From: Micromonospora trifolii | Lineage (GTDB): Bacteria; Actinomycetota; Actinomycetes; Mycobacteriales; Micromonosporaceae | Length of the DNA stretch: 64,000 nt | Assembly: GCF_022229005.1 (NCBI RefSeq) | Contig: NZ_JAKKFD010000044.1 | Location: 372,001-436,000 of the forward strand | Direction: 5' to 3' | In this document: in pieces, positions 1 to 9,049 of the stretch | Layout: every line of letters begins with the position of its first letter | How positions within the stretch are numbered: the stretch's first letter is position 1 | Translations under genes and position numbers: made by a program | Notes under the pieces: model-generated | What the model was told of the DNA's origin: nothing | Seen by the model: the letters and a program-made list of their open reading frames with translations, nothing else | Database searches by the model: none

Positions 1-1
1 C

Positions 2-1807
2 GATATCCGCCCGGACAGTGTCGACCTGCTGAGCGAGCTGGGTCAGGTACACGTTGCTCGGTACGAACATCAGAAAGCTCTTGCCGTGTTCGATAAGGCC
101 CTGGCCCTAGATTCTGGGCACGTGCAGGTCGTCGAGCGCCGGGTGAACGTACTTCAACAGCTTTTACGCCACTCCGACGCCGAGCAGTCCGCGCGGATGG
201 CGTTGACGCTGCGGCCGAGCGATCAGACGCTGCACATAAGCCTCGGGGGGATCTTTGAGGACCGACTACAGACGCGTCAGGCGCTCGCCTGCTACGAGGA
301 GGCAGGACGCTACAGCGCGGCAGACCCTCGGGTGTTGGTGCGCCAATCAACCGCGCTGCGCGCCTTAGGTAGTTACGCCGAGGCAGAGCGGTTGATCGCC
401 CTGCCGGTACGTGAGCAGCCTCACCTACGCGAGCTAGAGGTGGAACTGGCGCGGATCCAACACGACTCCGACAGATTATCGGCATCACGATCAACATTCG
501 GCCGGCTAGAACGCACTGCTCTATCGGACGAGGAACGCGCCGCTTCCATCGCCGGCCTGGGTTGGGTCGAGTTCACGTCCGGCGACTATGTGGCCGCCGA
601 GGAGCAGTTTGGCCGAGCGGTCGAACTGATGCCACACGACCGAGAGTACCGTTTGGGCAGGGCATGGGCGCTGGTACGGCAGGACGAGCGTGCCCAATGG
701 GAACAGGCGGAGCAGATCTGCCTCGCATTGGTCAACGAGCAGGTCGACGCCGCCGCGTTGGTGTGCCTAGGCGTGATCGACTATCGGTTCGGCCGGCTGC
801 CTGCTGCCGAGTACCACCTCACACGGGCGCTGGAGGTCGCCCCATACAGGGGCAGCCACACAGACCTCGCGGCGCTGTATACACAGTTGGGTCGGTACGA
901 CGAGGCAGAAACGCACCTGCACATTGCCGTTGCACAGGATGCCTACAATTCCCCGGCGCACGTCGAACTGGGGCATCTGCGTCTACTCACCCAAGAGCCG
1001 CAGGAGGCGGCCCGCCTCTTCCGGGGCGTGCTGCGTACGGATCCGTCGGTGCAGGAGGCGGCACTTGGTCTTGCCGAGGCGCTCACGGCGTTAGGGCAGT
1101 CGAGGGAAGCAGAAGACGTGTTGCGGGAGGGCCTGCGCAAGGCGGCCGTGCCGTGGCGACTACACCTGGCCTTAGCCCGTCTGCTCTTCCACCAGGCCGA
1201 CGCGACGCAGAACGACGACCTCTTTGCCGAGGCGTACACCGAGGCCATTGAGGCGATCAAGGGCGTTCCCGCCGGTGAACCCGATCCGTACTACGTCGCA
1301 GCCGTCTGCAAGGCTCGGCTCGGTGGGATCTCGTCCGTCGGTGCAGTGGGCGACGCGCATTCACGACGTCAAGCATTGCAGCATCTTCGCCGCTGCTTGA
1401 AGATTGACGAAGGTCACGTGGACGCACAGCGCGTGGTCCAGTTACTTAAACGGGAAAGCCGTACCGCTCGCACCGCCGCTCTCGGTACGGCCACCGTCGC
1501 TGCTGTCGCCCTCGGTCTACTCTCCGTGATGTGGACCGCGTTCTTCTTGTCAAACCGAGTCACCGTCGTCATGATCACCACCATAACGCCGATCCTGGTA
1601 GGACTGGTCGCCGTCGCCGTCTTGTTGCCCTCGCTCGTCCGCCTCAAGCTGCCCGGTTTCGAGGCCGATCTCCAAGCTGGACTTGGCCCAATCACGTCAG
1701 GCCCCACTGGCGATGTCGCAATCCGTCCGGGCAACCTCGCGATAAGCGCAGGGCCGGTCGGGTACCGGCACAACCAGCGCCGTTGGGAGTACCGCGAGCG
1801 GAGGTGA
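2..1807 (+). CDS. TPR-repeat protein with C-terminal membrane anchor (5' end outside window)
   Basis: The reading frame is open from the first base of the window, so the true start lies to the left; an internal GTG at 86 is not the start. About 460 visible residues are helical tetratricopeptide repeats with the usual spacing of small and aromatic residues (for example GWVEFTSGDYVAAEEQFGRA and ALYTQLGRYDEAETHLHIA). Two hydrophobic segments follow near residues 460-520 of the visible part, then a short polar tail. TPR arrays are protein-docking scaffolds; the membrane segments suggest the array sits in the cytoplasm attached to the inner face of the membrane. No enzymatic domain is visible. Its role is unknown; proximity to defence genes is suggestive only, because 760 bp without genes separates them. 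Confidence 0.75.
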   Translation, partial: DIRPDSVDLLSELGQVHVARYEHQKALAVFDKALALDSGHVQVVERRVNVLQQLLRHSDAEQSARMALTLRPSDQTLHISLGGIFEDRLQTRQALACYEEAGRYSAADPRVLVRQSTALRALGSYAEAERLIALPVREQPHLRELEVELARIQHDSDRLSASRSTFGRLERTALSDEERAASIAGLGWVEFTSGDYVAAEEQFGRAVELMPHDREYRLGRAWALVRQDERAQWEQAEQICLALVNEQVDAAALVCLGVIDYRFGRLPAAEYHLTRALEVAPYRGSHTDLAALYTQLGRYDEAETHLHIAVAQDAYNSPAHVELGHLRLLTQEPQEAARLFRGVLRTDPSVQEAALGLAEALTALGQSREAEDVLREGLRKAAVPWRLHLALARLLFHQADATQNDDLFAEAYTEAIEAIKGVPAGEPDPYYVAAVCKARLGGISSVGAVGDAHSRRQALQHLRRCLKIDEGHVDAQRVVQLLKRESRTARTAALGTATVAAVALGLLSVMWTAFFLSNRVTVVMITTITPILVGLVAVAVLLPSLVRLKLPGFEADLQAGLGPITSGPTGDVAIRPGNLAISAGPVGYRHNQRRWEYRERR

Positions 1808-2572
1808 GAGCGTCACTCGCAAATTCCTGAACCGAAGGTGCTGCTGTACGCGGACGGCTTCGCTCATCGAGGCTCCCACGTTGCGGGAGTTGGCCGGTAC
1901 ATTCAGCACCGAAAGCTCGTAGGGGACGCGCAAGTTTGATCCCAGGAGAACCTCATGTCGAGCCGCGTTCAGGACTTGTCATTACTTGTCAAAACCCCTT
2001 GTTACCGAACGTAGCCATCCGACCATGTCATTGACTGTCAAAGTAGGCGTTGAGCTGCACAGACGCACCTAAGCAATGGTCGCTTCTTGTCACTGGTTGT
2101 CAACTACAGGCGGGGGTTTTCGGGGGGGTAAAACGGGGGGACAGGCCGAACAGGCCGGAGCCAGATTCCCCTCACATCCCTCTGCCGTCATGGGACCTAC
2201 CTCACCCAAGAAATCGACGTGCGCCTACCCATCGCAGCGTCGACCCCGTAGGAATGGGGGTTGAAGCGGATCCCGCTGTCCACCAAGTTGTCAGGGCTCG
2301 TGGTTGAGGAGTCCCGTTGGCAAGGCAGAACCCGGCAGCGTAGCGATGGCGCCGAGCCCGACGAGGCCCATGTCGACGCCCTACGAGGTCAAAGCGGTCG
2401 GGGTGGAACTCATCCTCGCTCGAACCTAGACCGGCGATCCGGCGGGGAGGACGCTCTGCGAAATCCACTCACTTAGCCCCGAAGATTGGCGCGCCGACCG
2501 ATACCCTCAGTAGGCGGCACGTAACTGGTCGACTCTGCCGGCCGCACGCCAGGACCACCGCCAGGGGGACCC
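1808..2572. other. Gene-poor 765-bp stretch containing the TGTCA repeat set
   Basis: I see no convincing gene here. Short open frames have no ribosome binding site or recognisable family. The left half carries the paired TGTCA repeats described separately. The stretch 2108-2145 is unusually G-rich, with runs of five to seven G. A tRNA or integrase attachment core was looked for and not seen. Confidence 0.5.
1976..2103. repeat. Three paired TGTCA direct repeats (iteron- or operator-like)
   Basis: Three 17-bp units are present at 1976-1992, 2025-2041 and 2087-2103. Each contains two TGTCA boxes exactly 10 bp apart and ends in CAA; the consensus is close to WTGTCAYTRVYTGTCAA. One helical turn between the boxes puts both on the same DNA face, as expected for a protein that binds as a tandem dimer. 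Candidates are arm-type integrase sites, a plasmid-like iteron cluster, or operators for a regulator. The sequence alone does not decide among these. Confidence 0.6.
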
Positions 2573-3526
2573 GTGAACCGACCAGTCTGGGAGCACCTCG
2601 ACCCGCTCGCCTTCAACGACGGCGTGTTCTACGTGCCGGCCGCGGTCGAGTTGCAGCCGCGAATCACGCTCTGGGGCCATCCCGACCAGCCCGATCTGCG
2701 CGAGCAAATCGCCAACGACCGTCCCCACGGTATCAGCGGCGAAAAGCTGCTCTGCCTGCTCTGCATGCGCTACCAGGCCCAAAGAGGACTCCCCCGTGCA
2801 CCAGTCTGGCTGACCTTCGTCGAAGGGCGGCACGGTCCAATGTTCCGACACGAAGACGGCCGCTCCCCGCACCCGGAACACCAGCCCGAGACCGACACCC
2901 ACAAGGCGCTCAAAGAGCGCAAGGCCCGCACATGGGAATCTGTCGGCGGCACCGTAGAGGTCGAGGTGTGGCGGCCACGCGCCCGCCGCCGACCAGACGT
3001 CCTGGCCATCGGTCCGGTCCTGACCGTGGCCGGGGAGGTCCAGCACTCCAAGGAAACCCCTCGGACCATACGGGCTCGGCAACGAGCGCTGCGCAAGGCC
3101 GGAGACCGGGTGGTGTGGACCACCGACCGCGGCGCCGACAACATCGCGTTCCTGCACTCGGTGCCACACCTGTCCGTACCGGCCCTCGACGACCACCGCA
3201 TGTACCTATCTGAGACCCGGCTGGAAATCGGCGCGGGCGCCATCACGTTCGAGACGCAACGGTGCGGCTGGGCGGACCTCTGGACCGGCACCACCCGGTG
3301 CCCGGTAACCCGCAAGGCCATGCCATGCGGCCGTCTACACCTATACCCGACGCTGAACCCGCACAGCTACAGCCGACAGAAGGCCGCCACCACTGCCATG
3401 TTCCCCTGTGGTCCACGTCCTCACCTGGACCACCTGCTGGAAGGCATCCTGCACGGGACGTGGCTGCCCTACAGGCACCGCGACCGTGTTAGCTGGATCC
3501 CCGCCGGCGCGCACACCGCGCGGTGA
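2573..3526 (+). CDS. CoiA-like nuclease-family protein
   Basis: A 317-aa protein starting at GTG 2573, preceded by AGGGGGAC. The middle carries the signature of the CoiA-like PD-(D/E)XK family: RRPDVLA at about residue 139 and GEVQHS at about residue 153, followed by a helix with T-x-x-RQRALRKAG and a strand VVWTTD. In CoiA-like proteins the Asp and the Glu-x-Gln pair form the nuclease site. The C-terminal part contains CP and CG pairs that may bind zinc. Known CoiA acts in DNA uptake; the many actinobacterial homologues sit in accessory islands and are more likely nucleases of foreign-DNA conflict. It lies upstream of Gabija genes but is separated from them by a convergent gene, so a functional link is inference. 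Confidence 0.7.
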   Translation: MNRPVWEHLDPLAFNDGVFYVPAAVELQPRITLWGHPDQPDLREQIANDRPHGISGEKLLCLLCMRYQAQRGLPRAPVWLTFVEGRHGPMFRHEDGRSPHPEHQPETDTHKALKERKARTWESVGGTVEVEVWRPRARRRPDVLAIGPVLTVAGEVQHSKETPRTIRARQRALRKAGDRVVWTTDRGADNIAFLHSVPHLSVPALDDHRMYLSETRLEIGAGAITFETQRCGWADLWTGTTRCPVTRKAMPCGRLHLYPTLNPHSYSRQKAATTAMFPCGPRPHLDHLLEGILHGTWLPYRHRDRVSWIPAGAHTAR

Positions 3527-3947
3527 TGGTGTTTGAGGGGTGCACGACGATGCGGTTGCGGCGCGGCAGGGCGGCCAAAAGCACGGGTTCGCCGGGGGCG
3601 ATGCCGCACAGGTGTCGGACGGCGGCCGGTAGGGGCAGCTCCTCGCGAGTGCCCACGAAGTGCGCGCCATCGGCGGCCGGGGTAATCAGGATTGCGCCGG
3701 TCACGACGTCGGCGTGCAGCGTGAGGCCCGGTGTCCAGCCCAAGGCCCGCAGCAGCGCGAGCGGTGACCCGGCCGGCGGCGTCGGGGCGGCCCACGTCGA
3801 ACAGCACCCCTCGCCCGTGCGGGCGGCGGGCGCGGGCAATGTTGGCAGCGGTGCCGGCTCCGGCGATGCGACCGGCAGTGGGGTGGGTGCGAGCGCCTCG
3901 ACGAGCTGCTCGTCAGGCCAGCGAGGGCGCGGGCGGTCGCGATTCAC
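3489..3947 (-). CDS. AbrB/MazE/SpoVT-like DNA-binding protein
   Basis: A 152-aa protein on the minus strand with a GTG start at 3947. The first 60 residues are proline-rich and low complexity. Residues about 65-135 match the swapped-hairpin AbrB fold as found in actinomycete proteins: a GW-x-PG-x-x-L turn, an acidic VVTGAIL strand, LPAAVRHLCGI, then a PGEPVLLAAL strand. Such proteins are dimeric DNA binders and often antitoxins or local repressors. The 3' end overlaps the convergent CoiA-like gene by 38 bp, and the usual C-terminal helix seems shortened. It is divergent from gajA with 175 bp between starts, so it could control that promoter; this is inferred from position only. Confidence 0.65.
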   Translation of the reverse strand: MNRDRPRPRWPDEQLVEALAPTPLPVASPEPAPLPTLPAPAARTGEGCCSTWAAPTPPAGSPLALLRALGWTPGLTLHADVVTGAILITPAADGAHFVGTREELPLPAAVRHLCGIAPGEPVLLAALPRRNRIVVHPSNTITARCARRRGSS

Positions 3948-4110
3948 CTAGGCCCCCGCCAGCAGGTCAACGCGGGCGTCGGTGGCGGTCGCTTACGACC
4001 ACAAATGCCTCGCGAAGACCGAGCGGCGGTCATCCCACAGCCACCCGTTCGCTCTGAACAAGTATCCGAACCGGTGACCGAAGAGAGCCGGCCTCGCCGG
4101 TCACCACCGC

Positions 4111-4116
4111 TAGGCT
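4111..4116 (+). promoter_or_regulatory. Probable -10 box of a leaderless gajA transcript
   Basis: TAGGCT ends 6 nt before the GTG start at 4123, the spacing expected when transcription begins at the start codon. No Shine-Dalgarno sequence precedes the GTG, which agrees with leaderless translation. The -35 region is not clear. Confidence 0.45.
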
Positions 4117-4122
4117 GCGTCA

Positions 4123-5898
4123 GTGCAGATCCGGCGGGTAACCGTGCGCAACTTCCGGGGTATCCGCCACACAGAGTGGCGCCTGCCCCGCCAGCGATTC
4201 ATATGCCTCGTGGGACCAGGCGATAGCACCAAGACCACTCTGCTAGACGCCATCGCCTTAGTCCTGACCTCTCGCCCAAACGTGACATTCAGCGACGCCG
4301 ACTTCTACGGTTGTGACGTGACCCGGCCGATCGAGGTCCGCGTGCTGATCGGCGACCTGACCAAAGCGTTGCTCGACGCCGAGACAGGCTTCGGCATGTG
4401 GCTAACTGGCCTCGGAGGTGACGGTGATCTCGAACATGACCCTGCACCCGGTTCCGAGGATTGCGTCATGCTTCAACTTACCGTTGACGCCGATCTTGAA
4501 CCGCTGTGGACGGTGGTACGCCATGGTGAGTACGACGATGGGATGCCGCTGACCAGCGGACGGCGACGTGCTCTCGGACTGTTTCGGGTGGACGAACGCG
4601 TTGACACCCATCTGCGGTGGGGTCGCGGGTCTGCACTTGCCCGGCTCACCGACGGGGGCGCGGATGCAGCCGTCATAGCAGTGCGTCGGGCCTCGCGTGA
4701 CACCGTCTTCAACGACGTCGCGCCCAGCTTGCAGAGTACCGCGAGTCAGATCGCGACTGCGGCCGGCGCCATCGGCGGTGGCCGGTTCATCGAGCTACGG
4801 CCGGGTTGGGATCCCGTTGCCTCCGCATCGCCGTCAGCTCTGCTGCTCCACGAGGGCACGATTCCCCTGACACATGCAGGACTGGGAAGCCGGCGGCTGA
4901 TCGGTATCGCAGCGCAGGAGCTCGCCACACAGGATGGCAACATCTTGCTCGTGGACGAGATCGAGCACGGCCTTGAGCCGCATCGGCTTCTTCACATGTT
5001 GCATGAGCTACGTAAACGCTCTGACCAGCGGCAGGGCCAGGTCATCATCACCACGCACTCTCCTATCGCTGTGCAAGCGATGGCGGCAACCGACATCAGC
5101 GTCGTCCGCAACGTCGATGGCCTGACTGAGATCACGCCGGTGCCCGAGGAAATCAACGATGCTCAGGGAGCACTCCGAGCAGGTCCGTCCGCAGTGCTGG
5201 CCCGCAAGGTCGTAGTCGGTGAAGGAGCAACCGAAGCCGGCATCCTCCGAGCAATCATCCGGCACTGGGACGACGAACGTACCTCCACCGACAAGCCGAC
5301 CCACGCAGCTCTCGGGGTGACGTTCTTCAATGGTGGCGGTGCCAATGCCGCCATCCGAGCGAGGGTCTATCAAGAACTCGGCGTCACAGCCGCGCTTCTC
5401 GTCGATCACGATGACCCCGGCGTCGACAAACACGTCGAGGCCGCCCGTGCAGCTGGCGTACGCATCGCACGCTGGCAGTCCGGCAACTCCACGGAGGCAG
5501 AAATCATCTCCGTCCTTACCGACGAAGCCGGGCTGCTGAAGATCGTAGAACTGGCTGTCACTCACAAGGGCAGTCAGGCGGTGGGCAGCCATCTGCGAGC
5601 CGAACTGCCAAAACTATCTCCGCAGGACGATCCTTGCACCGCCGCCGCCTGGACGACCGCCGGGTACTCCCTAGATGAAGTCTGCGCAGCGGTTACCGCC
5701 GCAGCTGGCGGGGGCTCGAATAAAAAGGACCGCGACAAGAAAGCGTGGTTCAAACGCGAAGATGCTGGTGAGACCCTCGGCGAGTTCATCTACCAGCAGT
5801 GGGACCGCTATCAGAGCACTCACCTCGGCGCGGAGCTGACCAAGGTGCGGCGGTTCATCTACAGCGATGAGGAGCCCAAAGATATCTCCCAGCGGTAG
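4123..5898 (+). CDS. gajA: Gabija-type GajA: OLD-family ATPase/TOPRIM nuclease
   Basis: A 591-aa protein close to the length of known GajA. The N-terminus begins with an SMC/OLD-type strand (VTVRNFRGIRH). A Walker A-like loop GPGDSTKTT is near residue 32, where the second glycine of GxxxxGK is Thr. Walker B ILLVDEIEHG is near residue 272, followed by the H-loop TTHSP. The C-terminal TOPRIM domain has its catalytic Glu in VGEGATEAG (about residue 368) and the acidic cluster DHDDPG (about residue 427). In Gabija, GajA forms a tetramer that nicks DNA in a sequence-dependent way and is inhibited by nucleotides until phage replication depletes them. The next gene starts inside this one (32-bp overlap) and encodes a UvrD-like helicase, which is the Gabija pairing. 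A generic OLD nuclease of another system is the alternative. Confidence 0.85.
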   Translation: MQIRRVTVRNFRGIRHTEWRLPRQRFICLVGPGDSTKTTLLDAIALVLTSRPNVTFSDADFYGCDVTRPIEVRVLIGDLTKALLDAETGFGMWLTGLGGDGDLEHDPAPGSEDCVMLQLTVDADLEPLWTVVRHGEYDDGMPLTSGRRRALGLFRVDERVDTHLRWGRGSALARLTDGGADAAVIAVRRASRDTVFNDVAPSLQSTASQIATAAGAIGGGRFIELRPGWDPVASASPSALLLHEGTIPLTHAGLGSRRLIGIAAQELATQDGNILLVDEIEHGLEPHRLLHMLHELRKRSDQRQGQVIITTHSPIAVQAMAATDISVVRNVDGLTEITPVPEEINDAQGALRAGPSAVLARKVVVGEGATEAGILRAIIRHWDDERTSTDKPTHAALGVTFFNGGGANAAIRARVYQELGVTAALLVDHDDPGVDKHVEAARAAGVRIARWQSGNSTEAEIISVLTDEAGLLKIVELAVTHKGSQAVGSHLRAELPKLSPQDDPCTAAAWTTAGYSLDEVCAAVTAAAGGGSNKKDRDKKAWFKREDAGETLGEFIYQQWDRYQSTHLGAELTKVRRFIYSDEEPKDISQR

Positions 5899-7381
5899 CG
5901 CTCACGCTGACGCACTGCTAGTGCGCCAGGCGATGCCCTGCTCGGTAACCATGCCCGCCGGCACAGGCAAAACCGAGATCATCGCGGCAATGTCGTGCCT
6001 TGCCAGCAATGCGCAAGCGCGAGCACTAATCCTTACCCACACTCATGCGGGCGTGGATGCCCTGCGGCGACGGATCAGAACGATGGGGGTGCGATCCGAC
6101 GCAGTGCGTATCGACACAATCGCCAGCTGGTCGCACCATCTCGTCCGCCAGTATCCTCACCTAGCCGGAATGACCGTCCCTGACGAGCCGGACTGGTCAC
6201 AATCCGTCCTGTGCTATAGGGGCGCGGCCCAGGTCGTCCGTTCGCCCAGCATCCAAAGGGTGCTCGCCGCGACCTTCGCGTTCGCGATCATCGACGAGTA
6301 CCAGGACTGCACCCTGAGCCAGCATGCACTGACTACAGCGGTTGCCGCGGCGCTGCCCTTAGCCGTGCTCGGGGACCCGCTGCAGGCGATCTTCGGCTGG
6401 GACCCCGACGACCCGCTGCCGTCATGGCGCGACGAGATCAAGTCCCGGTGGCCAGAGCTGACGATCAACGCCTACCCCTGGCGGTGGCACAACCACCATC
6501 AACAACTCGGGCAGTGGCTACTCGGCATCCGTGAGAAGTTCGACCAGCAACGCCCACTCCTCGTCAGCGGCGAGACACCAGTTCGGTGGATTCAATCAGA
6601 TAAGTACCGCGCTATGGTCCGGGCCTGCCGTGACCTACGTAGCGAGTTCCCCCACGACTCGATTGTCGCGATCGGGGTCCGCGCCGAAGACTGCCACGGT
6701 GTCGCCCGCAGCCTCAACGGCGCCTACAGCGTCATGGAGACCATCGAAGGCAAAGACATGGTCGACTTTGCAAAAACCATCGACAGCGGCGACGCTGCCC
6801 GGATCGCCGCCGCGACCGCCCAATGGGGTAAGACCTGCATCAGCGGAATCTCCGAGCTAGTCAAGAGTGGCGACGTGCAGAGGCTGGCCGGCGGTAAGTT
6901 ACTCACAGGCCTACGCCGACCAGGTGCAGAAAACGTCCAGATATCCTTGAGCGCGATCCTCACCGACCCCTCCCCTACCACGGTGCGGGAGGCACTACTC
7001 AACATCGCCCAACTCCCTGGCGGCGCCACCTACCGCCACGACGCCTGGTACACGATGTTAAGCGCCCTCCGCACGGCAGACGCCGGCGGTCAACTCGTCG
7101 CCGAGTCGGTCATCCAACATCGCAATCGCACCCGAGCTACAGGACGGCGAGCCAGCAGATACACACTCTCCCGACCCACCCTAATCAAAGGCCTGGAATA
7201 CGACCACGCCGTTGTCCTCGACGCCGACCAACACGAACCCACAAACCTCTATGTGGCGCTCACCCGCGCACGCAAGACCCTCACCGTCATCAGCGCAAAG
7301 CCGGAACTCCGCACAGCTCCGCGCAGGTCGGCTAAGGCGGCCCGAAAATCCATCCAGCAAAATCTACACCGCGTCGATTAG
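5867..7381 (+). CDS. gajB: Gabija-type GajB: UvrD-like superfamily 1 helicase
   Basis: A 504-aa protein starting at ATG 5867 within the 3' end of gajA, so translation is probably coupled. Motifs of UvrD-type helicases are in order: Walker A MPAGTGKTE (residues about 29-37), a Thr-His strand, Walker B AIIDEYQDC (about 140), the Q-containing GDPLQAIFGW (about 170), then KGLEYDHAVVLD and YVALTRARKTL near the C-terminus. The length fits GajB (about 494 aa) and is much shorter than true UvrD/Rep, which have large 1B/2B domains. In Gabija, GajB senses DNA ends and works with GajA. No other gene intervenes, and both share base composition with the surroundings. Confidence 0.85.
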   Translation: MRSPKISPSGSAHADALLVRQAMPCSVTMPAGTGKTEIIAAMSCLASNAQARALILTHTHAGVDALRRRIRTMGVRSDAVRIDTIASWSHHLVRQYPHLAGMTVPDEPDWSQSVLCYRGAAQVVRSPSIQRVLAATFAFAIIDEYQDCTLSQHALTTAVAAALPLAVLGDPLQAIFGWDPDDPLPSWRDEIKSRWPELTINAYPWRWHNHHQQLGQWLLGIREKFDQQRPLLVSGETPVRWIQSDKYRAMVRACRDLRSEFPHDSIVAIGVRAEDCHGVARSLNGAYSVMETIEGKDMVDFAKTIDSGDAARIAAATAQWGKTCISGISELVKSGDVQRLAGGKLLTGLRRPGAENVQISLSAILTDPSPTTVREALLNIAQLPGGATYRHDAWYTMLSALRTADAGGQLVAESVIQHRNRTRATGRRASRYTLSRPTLIKGLEYDHAVVLDADQHEPTNLYVALTRARKTLTVISAKPELRTAPRRSAKAARKSIQQNLHRVD

Positions 7382-7482
7382 GCGCAGCCCACCATGCTCT
7401 GATGCCTAAACCGAGGTATGTCTGGCCAGCCATCGGACGCGGCTCGCCATCCTCGCCCTCGTGGCGCGCTGCTGACGCCTAA

Positions 7483-7745
7483 AGCCAGCCGAAGGTCCGT
7501 TCCACGACCCAGCGGCGAGGCTGGACGTGGAAGCCCCTTGCGGGATGGTGCGGGACCCGCTCAACGTTGATGCCGAGCCCGGCGAAATGTCCGCGTACAG
7601 CAGTCAGTATCCACCGTCGGTCCGCGCCTTGAGCACGCTCAGATGGTCCGCGGCGATGGTGCCGGCGGCGATGGCCAGCACGCCACCCGGGTCAGCACCG
7701 GCTCGATCAGCGCCCACCGCTCATCCGACAAGTCCGAACTGTACC
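7483..7745 (-). pseudogene. IS5-family transposase remnant
   Basis: On the minus strand the N-terminal sequence SDLSDERWALIEPVLT reads from about 7738. After a central deletion and frame breaks, GLGINVERVPHHPARGF and then HVQPRRWVVERTFGWL read to 7483, followed at once by a stop. Both ends are diagnostic of IS5-group DDE transposases, including the E of VERTFGWL. The remnant lies between the convergent ends of gajB and the first restriction gene. A possible element end is GGGCATCTGACCC on the minus strand near 7823-7835, but no convincing matching inverted repeat was found. The copy cannot encode an active transposase. Confidence 0.85.
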
Positions 7746-7840
7746 TACGCCGCTACACACCCGCGGCGCGATCAACGAACCACGCCCTGCCCTGGCGACG
7801 GCCGAACGCGAATCAACCCCTACACGGGTCAGATGCCCTT

Positions 7841-8599
7841 TTAGAACAGGGTGCGTCCGCTGCCGTAAGGCGTGGATGGGCCAGGAGGCGACAAATGTGA
7901 CTGCACTTCTCGCACACGAGCAAGGACGGCCTCGACGAAATTGAGCCAAGATAGTTCCTCTACGGGCTCCCGCGGAGGCTGCGCAGGATTCTGGCTGCTA
8001 GTGACGAAGCACACGGCGTCATACAGACCTTGTTGCAGCATACGCCGCGACAGAATTTCCCCCCGCTTGAGATACGAAGAGTTGCGAAACTCCGCGTCCA
8101 CGGGCCACTTGCTTGAGAGGCCGCCGACCGGATAAATGGTTTCTGCACTCTCTTCGATCAGAAACATGAAGCCTGCCCAGGGGCTTAAATCGCCGTACAT
8201 GCCGGTTTGCGCATGCGCTAGGCGGAGGTCGGTAGCGTTGCCGATCGCCTCCTCAGTACGGTTGTTAAAGTTGTTGGCGGCGCTATTGGCGCCCAATGAC
8301 TTCAGCTCTAAGGCCGCAATCAGCGTGTCACCTTGATGAACAATTAGGTCCCAGTTTTTGGTCACCCTATAGTGTCCAGGAACGGTAGCTGAACGATCCC
8401 TTAAGAAATTGCGCTCGCCGTAACCGCAGTCGATGAAAACTGATTCAACTAATGCCTGAACAGATCCGAAGTGCTTCCCGGCTCGGACTGCAGCGGCAAG
8501 CCCTTCACCCTTCCCTGTAATCGACTGCTTGTCCCGTGTCGTCCAATACGATCGACATGACTCGGCAAACGCGGTCTGCAGAAGTTGATGGTTCACCAC
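7841..8599 (-). CDS. XhoI/PaeR7I-family type II restriction endonuclease, copy 1
   Basis: A 252-aa protein. Residues about 55-130 hold the family's PD-(D/E)XK centre: GHYRVTKNWDLIV followed by AALELKSLG, giving the D...E-x-K triad, then the conserved NNFNNRTEEAIGNATD. PaeR7I and XhoI cut CTCGAG and are about 245 aa, so the length is normal. It is clearly paralogous to the second copy at 9050-9781, but the two are diverged. Only one methyltransferase gene is nearby. The last 20 residues are proline-glycine rich and differ from copy 2; they end beside the IS5 remnant, so the 3' end may have been altered by insertion. Specificity for CTCGAG is inferred from family only. Confidence 0.85.
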   Translation of the reverse strand: MVNHQLLQTAFAESCRSYWTTRDKQSITGKGEGLAAAVRAGKHFGSVQALVESVFIDCGYGERNFLRDRSATVPGHYRVTKNWDLIVHQGDTLIAALELKSLGANSAANNFNNRTEEAIGNATDLRLAHAQTGMYGDLSPWAGFMFLIEESAETIYPVGGLSSKWPVDAEFRNSSYLKRGEILSRRMLQQGLYDAVCFVTSSQNPAQPPREPVEELSWLNFVEAVLARVREVQSHLSPPGPSTPYGSGRTLF

Positions 8600-9049
8600 G
8601 ATTGCTCCTATTGTTCAGCAAAGCAGCCCTCGCATGATTTTGCGTTACCCAGCGGAGCAGGGGCGCACCGCAGACGACATCCGCCGGTGACCGATGAAGA
8701 CTTCCACTCTAGCCGACCTATAGGTGGGTGCAATCTCCAGGCTTTGCCCACGCTGTCGCGGCAGTTCGAGTGCCCTCACATGCGGCTCATAAGACACTTT
8801 GCCACGACGGGCAGGCGCTCGCGATGGCTCTCGGGTCCACGGTGCCCGCCGGAGGGGTCCGCCGCGACTGCTGCGACGTCGCCGCCATCACCAAAATCAC
8901 CGAACACTTGGTGGGCATCGATGGATCAGGGCGTAGGTGGTCTAACGGCAACCCACCGCACCCCAGCGCGCATCCTGACGTGGCACGACGACCAAGCAAC
9001 TCCCCCTGATGGGGGTTCACGCTGCGCTCGTCGATCTTTACGATAGCTG
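8600..9049. other. 450 bp between the two restriction genes, no gene recognised
   Basis: Several open frames exist on both strands but none has a ribosome binding site plus a recognisable family, and they look like high-GC chance frames. The stretch probably contains the promoter for copy 1 near 8600-8650. It may be residue of a deleted gene or inserted element. Confidence 0.45.

Noticed and set aside
562..1251. Long plus-strand frame inside the TPR gene in another frame
   Set aside because: Arginine/glycine-rich composition typical of out-of-frame high-GC DNA; the TPR frame explains the region.
1976..2103. tRNA-associated attachment site at the TGTCA repeats
   Set aside because: The repeats are real, but no tRNA 3' end or integrase gene is next to them, so an att assignment is not supported.
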